A stretch of 38,205 nucleotides of DNA from Candidatus Thermochlorobacter aerophilus (GCA_002794105.1 PHFL01000049.1:1-38205), one strand, 5' to 3'. Positions 26,687 to 35,476 are shown, numbered from the stretch's first letter. Notes: generated by a model from the letters alone, not told the origin. Program-made: numbers and translations.

Positions 26687-27124
26687 TTACTTGACGCTGA
26701 TTTCTTTAGCTTTGACAACAGGCTCCATCTTTGGAAGTGTAAGCTTCAGAACGCCATCCGAGAACTGAGCTTCAATAGCATCCTTGTTGACATTGTCACT
26801 TAGCGTAAAGCTGCGTGTCATGGAGCCAAACACTCTTTCAGTGCGATAGTAATTCTTCTTGCTTTCGGTTGTCTCAGCGCGACGCTCGGCACGAATTGTA
26901 AGCAAATTATCTTCAATAGTAACCTTGAGGTCTTCCTTCTTAACACCCGGTAAATCGGCTTCAATGTAGAGATTCTTTTCATCCTCCGAGATATCTACAC
27001 GAAATGCCGACGCATCAAGCATGGCGTCAAACATAGATGGCAGCGATGGAAAACTGCTCTTGAAGACCTCGTCGAAAACACGGTCGATAGCGGCAAACGG
27101 GTTTTGGCTGAACTTCACTAGCAT
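26687..27124 (-). CDS. hsp20: Small heat-shock protein, Hsp20/alpha-crystallin family
   Basis: 145-residue ATP-independent holdase that keeps unfolding proteins soluble. The frame is open to 27208, but ATG 27124 has a GAGGAGG site directly upstream and gives the normal MLVKFSQNPFAAIDRVFDEVF start. The alpha-crystallin domain (about 40-135) contains the strand DLPGVKKEDLKVTIEDNLL, and GVLKLTLPK carries the conserved G-x-L motif. The C-terminal tail is short and has no clear I-x-I anchor beyond KEISVK. Next to dnaK and dps, it belongs to a stress cluster. Confidence 0.95.
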   Translation of the reverse strand: MLVKFSQNPFAAIDRVFDEVFKSSFPSLPSMFDAMLDASAFRVDISEDEKNLYIEADLPGVKKEDLKVTIEDNLLTIRAERRAETTESKKNYYRTERVFGSMTRSFTLSDNVNKDAIEAQFSDGVLKLTLPKMEPVVKAKEISVK

Positions 27125-27210
27125 AGTTGCCTCCTCTAAGGTTAAGTTTGTTAGTTGTTTAGTCGCCTGCTTGCGCAGGCCTGTGCTTTCACCAACGTCA
27201 AAAAACAAGC

Positions 27211-27299
27211 TTCGTGCCAGTTCTATAGCAAGAGCACGAATAGAAAAAGTGTCAGTAAATCAAGCTAAGAGCCTGACAAATTGAGTGCAAATCTGTCAG
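27211..27299. promoter_or_regulatory. Two inverted repeats upstream of hsp20 (candidate regulator sites)
   Basis: TTCGTGC (27211-27217) and GCACGAA (27234-27240) form a perfect 7-bp inverted repeat with a 16-base spacer. CTGACA (27273-27278) and TGTCAG (27294-27299) form a second 6-bp one with a 15-base spacer. They lie 87-175 bases upstream of the hsp20 start. The spacing suits protein operators more than terminators. Which protein binds is unknown. Confidence 0.3.
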
Positions 27300-27307
27300 A
27301 CAAAAAA

Positions 27308-27339
27308 TAGAAAAAAATGTCAAGCTCTATAGAAAGAGC
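27308..27339 (-). terminator. Weak terminator after dps
   Basis: Short 5-bp stem GCTCT/AGAGC (27324-27328 and 27335-27339) with a 6-base loop. On the minus strand it is followed by TTGACATTTTTTTC. It lies a few bases beyond the dps stop. The stem is short, so the call is moderate. Confidence 0.4.
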
Positions 27340-27344
27340 AAAAC

Positions 27345-27827
27345 CTAGACTAAAGCTTTGCGGGCTCTGGTCTCTGCCAAATACCACGCTTGCTTCTGGT
27401 AAGTTTGCACAATGCGGGTAAAAATATCTGCTGTGCCCGGGTCGTTGTGACTGGTCGCCATTTGAATATGTTGATGCAGTGAATCGATAATTGCATCAGT
27501 ATCCTCATAGAGAATATCGACCATCTCTTGCGGTGTGTAGTTCAAGTTGGGTGACTCATCAATCTCGGCAGTTTCAATAAACTCCTTCATGGTTGCAATG
27601 GGGTAACCGCCAATTGCACGAGAGCGCTCGGCAAGCGTATCGATAATTTCGACAATCTGCTCATAGTGCATATCAAACAGCTCATGAAGTTGCTTGAAGA
27701 ATGGACCAGAAACATACCAATGAAACTTCTTGTATTTGACAGATAGCACGTAGGCATTCGCTAGTTGAAGATTGAGCGCAGAAAGCACTTCCGTAGAAGT
27801 GTGCTTGATTTTGACTTCGACAGACAT
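27345..27827 (-). CDS. dps: Dps-family DNA-protecting ferritin-like protein
   Basis: 160 residues. It forms 12-subunit shells that oxidise and store iron and protect DNA from peroxide. Ferroxidase residues His36, His48, Asp52, Asp63 and Glu67 keep exactly the spacing of E. coli Dps H51, H63, D67, D78 and E82. FHWYVSGPFF and LAERSRAIGGYP are typical. The basic N-terminal tail is short, so strong DNA binding is uncertain. A GAGGAG site precedes the start. It follows the MDR oxidoreductase by 44 bases and could share its transcript. Expected control is by a Fur/PerR protein, but no box is seen here. Confidence 0.95.
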   Translation of the reverse strand: MSVEVKIKHTSTEVLSALNLQLANAYVLSVKYKKFHWYVSGPFFKQLHELFDMHYEQIVEIIDTLAERSRAIGGYPIATMKEFIETAEIDESPNLNYTPQEMVDILYEDTDAIIDSLHQHIQMATSHNDPGTADIFTRIVQTYQKQAWYLAETRARKALV

Positions 27828-27871
27828 ATCAGAACTCCTCTCTGAATGTTTTGATTGTAGGATGTGGGAAA

Positions 27872-28870
27872 TTAAGAAATTTTGAGAGAGATTTTACCAA
27901 ACTGTTTGCCGCGGTCCATGTAGCGCAAAGCCTGCTCGGCATCGGCAAGTGCGAAAGTCTGGTCAATCACAGGGGTGAGGCGGTGATGGGTGACAAATTT
28001 AAGCATGGCATCAAAATCGGCAGGCGAGCCCATGGTGGAGCCCAATAAGGAAAGTTGCTTCCAGAAGATTTTCTGCAGAGCGAGTTCTTTGACCGCACCG
28101 CGTGTTGCGCCTACAAACACCACTCGAGCACCGGGCGCAGCAAGGTTGATAAGCGCAGAAAAACCTTCGCCGCCAGCGCTGTCTAAAATCACATTGAACA
28201 AGCCAGCATTTTTTTGCAAAGTCTCTGACCAGTTCGGCTGGGAGTAGTTTACGCCACCTTTTGCGCCAAGCGACATGGCGCGAGCAAGTTTTTCATCTGA
28301 ACTGGACGTTACCCACACTTCAGTCCCCAAAGCGACAGCAAACTGCAAGGCAAAAAGTGCAACCCCGCCGCCAATCCCCGTAATCAGAACCTTGTCGTGA
28401 GGTGAAAGATGTGCTCGCGAAAAGAGTGCGCGATAAGCCGTCAGACCCGCAAGTGGCAAGGCGGCAGCAGTTTCAAACGACAAATGCTCAGGTTTGGGCG
28501 CCAGATTTTCTACCGGCACCTTGACATACTCGGCAAAGGTGCCATCATCAGGCAATCCCAAAATGCGATAGGATTTTTGCTGTGCCAGCTCACTCGGACC
28601 CCAATCCAAGCTGGGATTGATGATAACCGCTTTGCCAAGCCACTCCCGATGCGCTTCATCACCAACGGCTTCGACCGTGCCAGCACCATCAGAGCCGAGA
28701 ATAATGGGAAATTTTAAGCCTGCATACTGCCCTTTTTGAATCCAGACATCACGATGATTGAGCGCCGCATACTGAAGTTTGACAAGCGCTTCGCCAGGGG
28801 CAGGCGTCGGTGTGGCAACCTCTGACAGTTGAAGTGGTGCATGGACAGCGTGGAGTACAGCAGCTTTCAT
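27872..28870 (-). CDS. Zinc-free MDR oxidoreductase (quinone oxidoreductase-like)
   Basis: 332-residue medium-chain dehydrogenase/reductase. An upstream in-frame Met at 28909 exists, but the standard start MKAAVLHAV at 28870 fits the family. The N-terminal domain has NHRDVWIQKGQY and LGSDGAGTVEAVG. The nucleotide-binding motif is ITGIGGGVALFALQ near residue 160. The four-cysteine structural zinc loop of true alcohol dehydrogenases is absent, so a quinone or enone reductase using NADPH is more likely. The substrate is unknown. It lies upstream of dps on the same strand, consistent with an oxidative-stress role, but that is inference. Confidence 0.88.
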   Translation of the reverse strand: MKAAVLHAVHAPLQLSEVATPTPAPGEALVKLQYAALNHRDVWIQKGQYAGLKFPIILGSDGAGTVEAVGDEAHREWLGKAVIINPSLDWGPSELAQQKSYRILGLPDDGTFAEYVKVPVENLAPKPEHLSFETAAALPLAGLTAYRALFSRAHLSPHDKVLITGIGGGVALFALQFAVALGTEVWVTSSSDEKLARAMSLGAKGGVNYSQPNWSETLQKNAGLFNVILDSAGGEGFSALINLAAPGARVVFVGATRGAVKELALQKIFWKQLSLLGSTMGSPADFDAMLKFVTHHRLTPVIDQTFALADAEQALRYMDRGKQFGKISLKIS

Positions 28871-28917
28871 AGTTGAACGATTGAACAGAGTTAAAATCAG
28901 CTGAAGCAAAAAAGGTG

Positions 28918-30042
28918 TTATCTCTCTTTCACTCTTTGATAGCAGGCTTTGAGGAAAAGCAAATCACGAATGTAAAGGATTCTATCTGATGTACTACTGA
29001 ATCGAAGCGAATCTTCTTTCCAAGCAGATGCAATGGGAGATGTCATGGAATCAATACTTTTTACAAGGTTAGCATAACAAGTGAAGTTAAATTTAAACTT
29101 TAGTGTTTCAAATTTTTGGTTAAGTAAATTAATGTTTGAAAAGCCAGAGAAGTTGGCAATTTCCAGCGATGCAATTGAGTAAGCAATCCATAAGTCATCC
29201 CATTGTTCAACAAGTTTAATCTCTTTATCTATGGTGCTCAGAATTGATGGCGAAGAAGCAGTGAACTGCATAATTCCTCTCATCATCTCTTCAGTTCCAT
29301 ATACCAATTTAAGCGTGATATTGCTTGCAACAACTATGCCTTCAGAAATGTCTCGACTGAACGCACTTTCAGATGTCTCGATTTCAGATGTCTCGATTAA
29401 GTCTTTGAGCGATGAGAACATTTTTGAAATTGTGGATTCTCGTTGTTGAGCATCTCGAGCGTCCCAGATAGCAACTAAATACAGGATTGGTTTAGAAGGA
29501 GTTTTTCCCGTTCTGAGAAGCCCGCGGAGCATATCGACAAGAGAACCTTTGGCAGTTGTTCCACCGGTGTCGTCGCGTGAGCGGAGTTGGATGATAAGAA
29601 CCTTATCACGAGAAACACCCATCACATCGATATCAAGGTTTGGTACATCTGTATCGAAAACAGATTTCAGAATCTGACGCATCTCTTGAACGCGATTCGG
29701 CACGCGTTCACATATATGGTATGTTCGCAAGATACTTTTTAGCGTTTCTTCTAAAACCTTGCCTTGACGAGCACGATATGAACTGTGGAAAAACTGGTGA
29801 AAGGAAAACAATTGTGCATAACTTCTTGCAAGCGCATAGTCGTTTCCCAACATATTTGCACGCTCAATGCCAGCGGCAAACTTCTTGATGCTATCTAACT
29901 CCGAACTTAATTGAGAGAAACGTTGCTCAAACAAAAGAGTGATTAAATCTTCAGACAAGCCAAGCGGACTTTTCAAGATAGATTTGACACGTTTTACCTC
30001 TTCTGTTTCATCGAGAAGATGAAGAAAAATTCGCTCTTGCAT
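28918..30042 (-). CDS. Putative type II restriction endonuclease
   Basis: 374 residues, not matched to a named enzyme by eye. The assignment rests on context: it starts 9 bases after the stop of a DNA methyltransferase on the same strand. A PD-(D/E)xK-like core fits: helix GKVLEET with Glu98/Glu99, then LDIDV with Asp137/Asp139, then a strand LIIQLRSR where Gln152-x-Arg154 would replace the usual E-x-K. The Gln/Arg variant is unusual and the core is therefore uncertain. The region is strikingly A/T-rich (33 G+C in the 120 bases 29041-29160, against 30 in 60 at 28381-28440), which suggests horizontal transfer. A different kind of accessory protein cannot be excluded. Confidence 0.6.
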   Translation of the reverse strand: MQERIFLHLLDETEEVKRVKSILKSPLGLSEDLITLLFEQRFSQLSSELDSIKKFAAGIERANMLGNDYALARSYAQLFSFHQFFHSSYRARQGKVLEETLKSILRTYHICERVPNRVQEMRQILKSVFDTDVPNLDIDVMGVSRDKVLIIQLRSRDDTGGTTAKGSLVDMLRGLLRTGKTPSKPILYLVAIWDARDAQQRESTISKMFSSLKDLIETSEIETSESAFSRDISEGIVVASNITLKLVYGTEEMMRGIMQFTASSPSILSTIDKEIKLVEQWDDLWIAYSIASLEIANFSGFSNINLLNQKFETLKFKFNFTCYANLVKSIDSMTSPIASAWKEDSLRFSSTSDRILYIRDLLFLKACYQRVKER

Positions 30043-30051
30043 TACGACGTG

Positions 30052-31323
30052 CTAAGAAGTCTTTTTTAGGACGATTAAAAACTCCGATTTCATGCCATCA
30101 GGATTTTTGTTTTTCCTTGAACGGAAAAGCTGTCGTGTCTGAATCCTGTCTTCAAAGATGCTTACGGTTTCGAAGCCCTTTTCAGAGAAATACTCTTTCA
30201 AAACTTTCCATATTGGTATTTCAACGCCATCGGCTTTTGGACTGCCAATGAATACACAAAGATGCCCGTTGCGTCTTAATAGTCTAGAAGTATTTTCCAA
30301 AGCATTGATGGTATGACAGAAGTAGGAGTCAAGGTATTGGAGTAAATCCTTTCGTGAGAGTTGAGACTTTACTTGATTGATGGTCGGTGTTTCAATAATT
30401 CTCGTTGCTTTTCGGTATGGAATTTCAAGTGCAGAAATAGCTTTCACATCAGTTTCTGTGTATCCAAGCCAGTAGAGGTCAAGCTTGAACGTGCGAACAT
30501 ATTCTTGCGCCTGCAAGTATGGAGGTGAAGTGATGATGCAATCAATACTTTGTTCTAACGGTGGCAAAAAGGTTGAAGAATCAACACCGGCAAAGTAAAA
30601 AGTTTTCACGTTAAACCCTCTCGTTCTGCGAACAAGTGCTGAAACGCTCTCAAGATTTTTACGAGAACCATCATAAATCATTGATTGCAAGGCTTGCTGC
30701 CAGTCTTGTTTTACCAAGTCATCAACAAGTTTGATCTTCGTTTTTGAGCGGAATAGCTTTGGCGTCTTGTGCTCTGCATATGAAAAATACTTGCTTGCTT
30801 TTATCAATGCTGCTTGAATAAGCTGTGAATAAACACTTGACTCTAATCCTTTAAGCCAGCCCCAGTAAGAAGCCAGTGCTTCGAAGATTTCGTCAGGATA
30901 CCAGTATCGTATGTTTGACCATTGAGGGTAAAACTTCGGAGCAGATGCAGGATTAAATGATGATAAAATTTGATAGAGCGTTTCACGAGATGGCACACTT
31001 GAGCCACGATAGATTTTAATTGGGACAATCTCTTTCAATAAAGGATTCAAATCCATCAGCACGGAGTTACGCTTGCAGAGATATGCTTCGAGTCCTACAG
31101 TGGCTGAACCTGCAAAAGGGTCAAGTATCCAATCATCTGCTTTTGTGTAAGTGTGGATACAAAATCGGACAACTTGAGGAATAAATTTTGCAGGGTAGTA
31201 GTAAATGCTATGTGTGAGATACGCTGTGTCCGTAATTTCAGAGACAATTTCTCTAAAACTCACCAAAGAGGGTGAGTCGATCGTTACAGGCAGTTCGAGG
31301 TTTGAGAAGAATTGTAGCTGCAT
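30052..31323 (-). CDS. DNA methyltransferase (N4-cytosine/N6-adenine type)
   Basis: 423 residues from ATG 31323; the frame stays open to a TTG at 31359, so the start is uncertain. It is a SAM-dependent base methyltransferase. Motif I, ILDPFAGSATVGLEA (Asp at about 68), precedes the catalytic motif IV, ITSPPYLQAQEY (SPPY at about 266-269), with about 195 residues between. That order and spacing would allow a target-recognition region in between. TSPPY is most often found in N4-cytosine enzymes, but N6-adenine cannot be excluded. It protects host DNA from the putative endonuclease encoded 9 bases downstream, and both share the A/T-rich composition of a mobile R-M unit. The recognition site cannot be told from sequence. 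Confidence 0.88.
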   Translation of the reverse strand: MQLQFFSNLELPVTIDSPSLVSFREIVSEITDTAYLTHSIYYYPAKFIPQVVRFCIHTYTKADDWILDPFAGSATVGLEAYLCKRNSVLMDLNPLLKEIVPIKIYRGSSVPSRETLYQILSSFNPASAPKFYPQWSNIRYWYPDEIFEALASYWGWLKGLESSVYSQLIQAALIKASKYFSYAEHKTPKLFRSKTKIKLVDDLVKQDWQQALQSMIYDGSRKNLESVSALVRRTRGFNVKTFYFAGVDSSTFLPPLEQSIDCIITSPPYLQAQEYVRTFKLDLYWLGYTETDVKAISALEIPYRKATRIIETPTINQVKSQLSRKDLLQYLDSYFCHTINALENTSRLLRRNGHLCVFIGSPKADGVEIPIWKVLKEYFSEKGFETVSIFEDRIQTRQLFRSRKNKNPDGMKSEFLIVLKKTS

Positions 31324-31483
31324 GATTATGGCACATGGACTGATATCGGAATGTAGCAAAGATAAGCAGTAAGACAGTTTTCTTTCAAATCCTGCCGCAA
31401 TGTGCTGTGCTAAGTGAGGAGCTGGCTGTTACGATACGGTGATGGTCTCAAGGCTTGCTCGAGTGGTCATAACTACAAGCACA

Positions 31484-31873
31484 TCATGTCTTTTCGCCGT
31501 AAAACTCGATTTTGTATGAAGTCGCCTTCAGACCAGTTTTAGCAGCAAGCTCTTTGAGCAGAGAATCACCGATGGGAACTTCCACGTCGTAGATTTTGCC
31601 CGTTTTGGTGCAAATAAAGTGATGATGCGGTCCAAGTTTTCCATCGTAGCGCACGATACCATCTCCAAGCAAGACACGTTGAATTAACCCTTCTTCAACC
31701 AGCAGATTCAGATTGCGATACACCGTCCCCAAACTGATGTTGGGAATGACCGCTCGCGCTTGCTCATACACCCAGTCAGCAGTAGGATGACTGTCCGTGT
31801 TCTGCACGATTCTCAAAATATGTTCGCGCTGGCGAGAGTATCTCTGACCGATTTTTCGCCGTTGTACTGACAT
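31484..31873 (-). CDS. fur: Fur/PerR-family metalloregulator lacking CXXC zinc motifs
   Basis: 129-residue repressor-type protein with the family's winged helix (TADWVYEQARAVIPNISLGTVYRNLNLL, about 31-58) and the metal-binding GPHHHFIC region near residue 86. The structural-zinc motif normally following HHHxxC as CxxC reads CTKTG here, so the second Cys is lost. The C-terminal CxxC is absent because the protein ends early (FYGEKT). Some Fur proteins do function without these motifs. Whether it senses iron (Fur), peroxide (PerR) or another metal cannot be decided. A 7-1-7 Fur-like box lies about 60 bases upstream, pointing to autoregulation. It is downstream of dsbD on the same strand. Confidence 0.88.
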   Translation of the reverse strand: MSVQRRKIGQRYSRQREHILRIVQNTDSHPTADWVYEQARAVIPNISLGTVYRNLNLLVEEGLIQRVLLGDGIVRYDGKLGPHHHFICTKTGKIYDVEVPIGDSLLKELAAKTGLKATSYKIEFYGEKT

Positions 31874-31931
31874 CGCTGTTGAAACATTAAATCAACACGA
31901 AAATACACAAAATGCTAAAAATACCTAACGC

Positions 31932-31946
31932 TAACGATTATCATTA
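31932..31946. promoter_or_regulatory. Candidate Fur/PerR box upstream of fur
   Basis: TAACGAT-T-ATCATTA is a 7-1-7 inverted repeat with six of seven pairs matching. It resembles the Fur consensus TGATAATnATTATCA. It sits about 60 bases before the fur start, where an autoregulatory operator would be expected. Binding is inferred. Confidence 0.5.
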
Positions 31947-31991
31947 CTCAATCATTCCAAGTTTGGTGATGCAAATGAAGTCGCAAAGGCA

Positions 31992-34160
31992 CTACGAATC
32001 AGACGTGCGGACGGCGGTCGGAGGTTGCGAGGCTTTCTCGAAAGTCTCAATGAGCAATTCTGGTGTGAGCACTTCAGGCAGCACAATCGGTTCGTGGAGC
32101 CGACCAGCTGGAAAGACCACATACAGCGGCACGCCAGAACGACCAAATTTCTTGAGCAATTGTGTAATGTCGTCGTTGCGGTTGGTCCAATCAGCTTTGA
32201 TAGGGATAATGCCCAGCTCGGCAATTTTCTTTTCCACAAGCTCGGTTTCTATAACCGTCTTTTCCGTGATTTTGCATGTAAAGCACCAATCGGCGGTAAA
32301 ATCCACGAAGACCGTTTTGCCAGATTGCACAGCTTGCTCAATTGCTTCCAGTGAAAACGGTTGCCAAGGAATTGAGGACTGATGCATCAAAGAGGTCGTA
32401 GCCGAAAGAACCTTAGGTTCTCGCCACTGCAGTTGGCGCTCAAAGACAATCAAGTAGGTTAAACCCATCATGAAAAGAGCTGTTGCCCAAACGGCGACTC
32501 GGCGCAGCCGTGAAACACCGTAGTCCGCAAACTGACCGACCAGCCAAAACCCAACACTGACTGCCAAAAGCAAGACCAGAGCGGCAATAACGCCTTCTGT
32601 GCCAAGTTGAGCCCCAAACACAGAGAGCAGCCAGATAACCGTTGCAAAGAGCAAAAAACTCATGGCTTGCTTGAAGCGATTCATCCATGGACCGGGCTTG
32701 GGAACAAACTTCAACCACTGCGGTTGAGCGGCAAGAATGAGATACGGTAACGCAAGCCCAAAACCCACTGCCGTAAAAATGATGAAAATGACATAGGGCG
32801 GCTGAGAAAACGCAAATCCTAACGCACTGCCCAAAAAAGGCGCTGTGCAGGGCGTTGCCAAGGTCGTGGCAAGCACGCCATTGGTGAATGACCCCAAAAG
32901 GTCGGTACGCATCAGCGTGCGGCTAACCTGCCCGGGAACATTCGGCGTGGAAAATTCAAACAAGCCAGCAAGGTTGAGCCCAAAAATAAAGACAACTAGT
33001 ATCATGCTCAGCACGAAAATGGGCGATTGGAACTGAAATCCCCAACCAATTTGCTCGCCAGCTTGTTGAAGCACAATTGCCACAATCGCCAGAACCCAAA
33101 ATGAGACCAACACACCAAGCATGAACACCAAACCATGCTTCAAACTCTCTGACTTGGATTGACCTGCGTTTTGCACGAGACCCATAACCTTGAGCGAAAG
33201 CACGGGCAAAACGCAGGGCATGATGTTGAGAATGATGCCGCCAATGACAGCAAACAGCAAGGCTATGCCAATTGAAAGACGCACCGGCTCATCTTGTGTT
33301 TTGAACGCTTGACGAAGCAATCCGCCTTGTGAAGTCTCACTCGAGGGCGCAGAAAGTGTTGCCGAGCTGGCAACTGTTGCATGAAGCTCGTAGCCTTTTT
33401 CGCCCAGCATCACAATGCCTTTGATGTCAAGAGATTTAGGCAACTGCCCTTGAACTGACACTGGCATGATGACCGCACCATTTTCAATCTTGAATTCACC
33501 GAAGCGATAAAGAAGCGCATCATGGGTTTCGGGGAAAAAATCGGTGATGTGTTTGGCATCTGGACCGCTGAAGAAAAGAGAAAGCGTTTTGCCGTCAAAC
33601 GTCGTGCGTTCAAGTTGAAGGGTGCTCTTTGAGAGCGGTTCAGGCATGGCAGCTTGCGCACGTGCAATGAGTGTGCGCCCGGCTGCGAGGTCTTCAGGCT
33701 GCAGGCGTGAGAGCGTCAGCGAGAGCGTGGTATCGCCCGGCACACACGATTCTTTGCAGACCAGCCAATTGATAGCAGCTGAAATCGTTAGGTCTTTGGG
33801 CGTTGGTGCAGTTGCGTCGGGAATAAGGTCAGCCAGCAGAATAAGTTCATCAGTGTAGCCAAAAGCCACAAGGTCGCCTTCAGTAATTTTGTGCGGCGTT
33901 GGAAAACGGAGTTCGCTGACGCTAAAACCAGCAGGCAATTGCCAAGTAACTCTTGGCGCAAACCCTGCATCGCCAGCATTTTTCCAATAAAGGTGCCAAT
34001 CTTTTTCAATTTTGAAGCGAATCGCAACCGTCAGTGGTTTCTGCAGGTCTCTGCTGCCGACATGCAAAGAGGGTAAAACCAAAGCTTTGCCATCAACGAT
34101 TTGCCCGTAGATGCTTGGTGCGGAAAAGAGAAGTAGTGCAAGCAAAAGAAGTGGTCTCAT
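31992..34160 (-). CDS. dsbD: Thiol:disulfide interchange protein DsbD
   Basis: About 722 residues from ATG 34160. The frame is open to 34319, but this Met begins a clean signal peptide (MRPLLLLALLLFSAPSIYG). DsbD carries electrons from cytoplasmic thioredoxin to the periplasm. An N-terminal periplasmic domain has the C-x3-C pair CKESCVPG. It is followed by a CcdA-like membrane domain of about eight helices with the two redox cysteines in IMPCVLPV and TPCTAPFLG. The C-terminal thioredoxin domain has ADWCFTCK. It is divergent from tgt, with 173 bases between. The fur gene follows it on the same strand. All three redox Cys pairs are intact. Confidence 0.95.
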   Translation of the reverse strand: MRPLLLLALLLFSAPSIYGQIVDGKALVLPSLHVGSRDLQKPLTVAIRFKIEKDWHLYWKNAGDAGFAPRVTWQLPAGFSVSELRFPTPHKITEGDLVAFGYTDELILLADLIPDATAPTPKDLTISAAINWLVCKESCVPGDTTLSLTLSRLQPEDLAAGRTLIARAQAAMPEPLSKSTLQLERTTFDGKTLSLFFSGPDAKHITDFFPETHDALLYRFGEFKIENGAVIMPVSVQGQLPKSLDIKGIVMLGEKGYELHATVASSATLSAPSSETSQGGLLRQAFKTQDEPVRLSIGIALLFAVIGGIILNIMPCVLPVLSLKVMGLVQNAGQSKSESLKHGLVFMLGVLVSFWVLAIVAIVLQQAGEQIGWGFQFQSPIFVLSMILVVFIFGLNLAGLFEFSTPNVPGQVSRTLMRTDLLGSFTNGVLATTLATPCTAPFLGSALGFAFSQPPYVIFIIFTAVGFGLALPYLILAAQPQWLKFVPKPGPWMNRFKQAMSFLLFATVIWLLSVFGAQLGTEGVIAALVLLLAVSVGFWLVGQFADYGVSRLRRVAVWATALFMMGLTYLIVFERQLQWREPKVLSATTSLMHQSSIPWQPFSLEAIEQAVQSGKTVFVDFTADWCFTCKITEKTVIETELVEKKIAELGIIPIKADWTNRNDDITQLLKKFGRSGVPLYVVFPAGRLHEPIVLPEVLTPELLIETFEKASQPPTAVRTSDS

Positions 34161-34333
34161 ATCGCAAGCAGAGTGTTTTGAGTGTGCCTGTAAAATGCGT
34201 CTGTGCAACTGCTTATTCGTCAAATTTACGATGAAGTTGGTATCTGGCGAAAAGTAGAAGGCAATATCTGAGGCAAGAGTATCTTTGCATCTTTCAAGCA
34301 AGAAAGGAAAATTCAGCAACTTGCTTCAGCAAC

Positions 34334-35476
34334 ATGCAATTTGAGCTACAAAAAAAAGACCTGCATTCAGCGGCAAGGGCGGGCAAAATCATCACAGCGC
34401 ATGGAGAGATTCTCACGCCAGTGTTTATGCCCGTTGGCACACGTGGAGCCGTGCGTGCCGTAGAGCCACGCGAGCTTGTGGAAATTGGGGCACAAATCAT
34501 TCTGGCAAACACCTACCACCTATACCTACGACCGTCAACAGACCTACTCTTCAAAGCAGGAGGGCTACACAAATTTATGAGCTGGTCAAAGCCTATTTTA
34601 ACTGATAGTGGTGGCTATCAAGTCTTTTCGCTGTCGGAGTTGCGCCAAGTAAGTGAAGAAGGGGTGATATTCAAATCGCATTTGGATGGTTCAAAGCACA
34701 TCTTTACACCTGAAAGTGTGATAGAGACGCAGCGCTACATTGGTAGCGACATTATGATGGTGCTCGATGAATGCCCGCCATATAATGCAGAAAGGGAGTA
34801 TATCAAAGCATCAAGCGAGCTAACTCTGCGCTGGGCGGCGCGTGCGCAAGCGCACCTGATGAAAACGGCACCACTTTACGGCTATGAACAAACACTCTTT
34901 GCTATTACGCAGGGCGGCACATTCGACGATTTGCGTCAGGAGTCGACGAAGCGTTTGGTAGAAATGGATTTTGAAGGCTATGCTATTGGCGGACTTGCCG
35001 TCGGCGAACCTGAAGAAGCCATGTATCGCATGTTGGAGCTATCGCATCCGCTGTTGCCAGAACATAAGCCGCGTTACCTGATGGGCGTCGGCACCCCGAT
35101 TAACATCTTGAATGCTATTGAACGAGGCATTGATATGTTCGATTGCGTTATGCCCACACGAGAAGGCAGAAACGGCAGAGTCTACACGCGCTACGGCACA
35201 CTCAACATCCGAGCGGCAAAATATGCCGATGACTTTCGCTCACTCGATGAAGGTTTTGAAAATTATGTGTGCCAAAATTTCTCACGCGCCTATATTCGGC
35301 ATCTGCTGAATGTCAATGAAATTTTAGGATTGCAGCTTTGTTCACTTCAGAACCTGTCGTTTTTTCTTTGGCTGACGCGCACAGCTCGCGAGCACATTTT
35401 GAACGGTACATTCAAGGCGTGGAAAGAAGAGTTTATCGAGCAGTTTCAATCAGGCGAAAAAGTAGGCATGATTTAA
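34334..35476 (+). CDS. tgt: Queuine tRNA-ribosyltransferase with degenerate zinc site
   Basis: 380 residues, normal length. It exchanges guanine 34 of certain tRNAs for preQ1 in bacteria. Substrate-binding motifs are intact: DSGGYQVFSL near residue 92, DECPPY, the GGLAVGEP loop, and the catalytic-Asp block GIDMFDCVMPTREGRNG (near 275). The family's zinc site CxCxxC-x25-H is mostly lost. The positions read Phe308, Asn310, Cys313 and Gln339, so three of four ligands are changed, although the surrounding sequence (YVCQNFSRAYIRHL, NEILG) aligns without gaps. The frame is otherwise intact, so this is not a frameshift artefact. In known Tgt the zinc is structural, so activity without it is an open question. 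Sequence error is unlikely to give three such changes. Confidence 0.93.
   Translation: MQFELQKKDLHSAARAGKIITAHGEILTPVFMPVGTRGAVRAVEPRELVEIGAQIILANTYHLYLRPSTDLLFKAGGLHKFMSWSKPILTDSGGYQVFSLSELRQVSEEGVIFKSHLDGSKHIFTPESVIETQRYIGSDIMMVLDECPPYNAEREYIKASSELTLRWAARAQAHLMKTAPLYGYEQTLFAITQGGTFDDLRQESTKRLVEMDFEGYAIGGLAVGEPEEAMYRMLELSHPLLPEHKPRYLMGVGTPINILNAIERGIDMFDCVMPTREGRNGRVYTRYGTLNIRAAKYADDFRSLDEGFENYVCQNFSRAYIRHLLNVNEILGLQLCSLQNLSFFLWLTRTAREHILNGTFKAWKEEFIEQFQSGEKVGMI

Noticed and set aside
34161..34319. N-terminal extension of dsbD
   Set aside because: The later Met at 34160 starts a clean signal peptide; the extension shows no signal-like features and would run almost to the tgt start.
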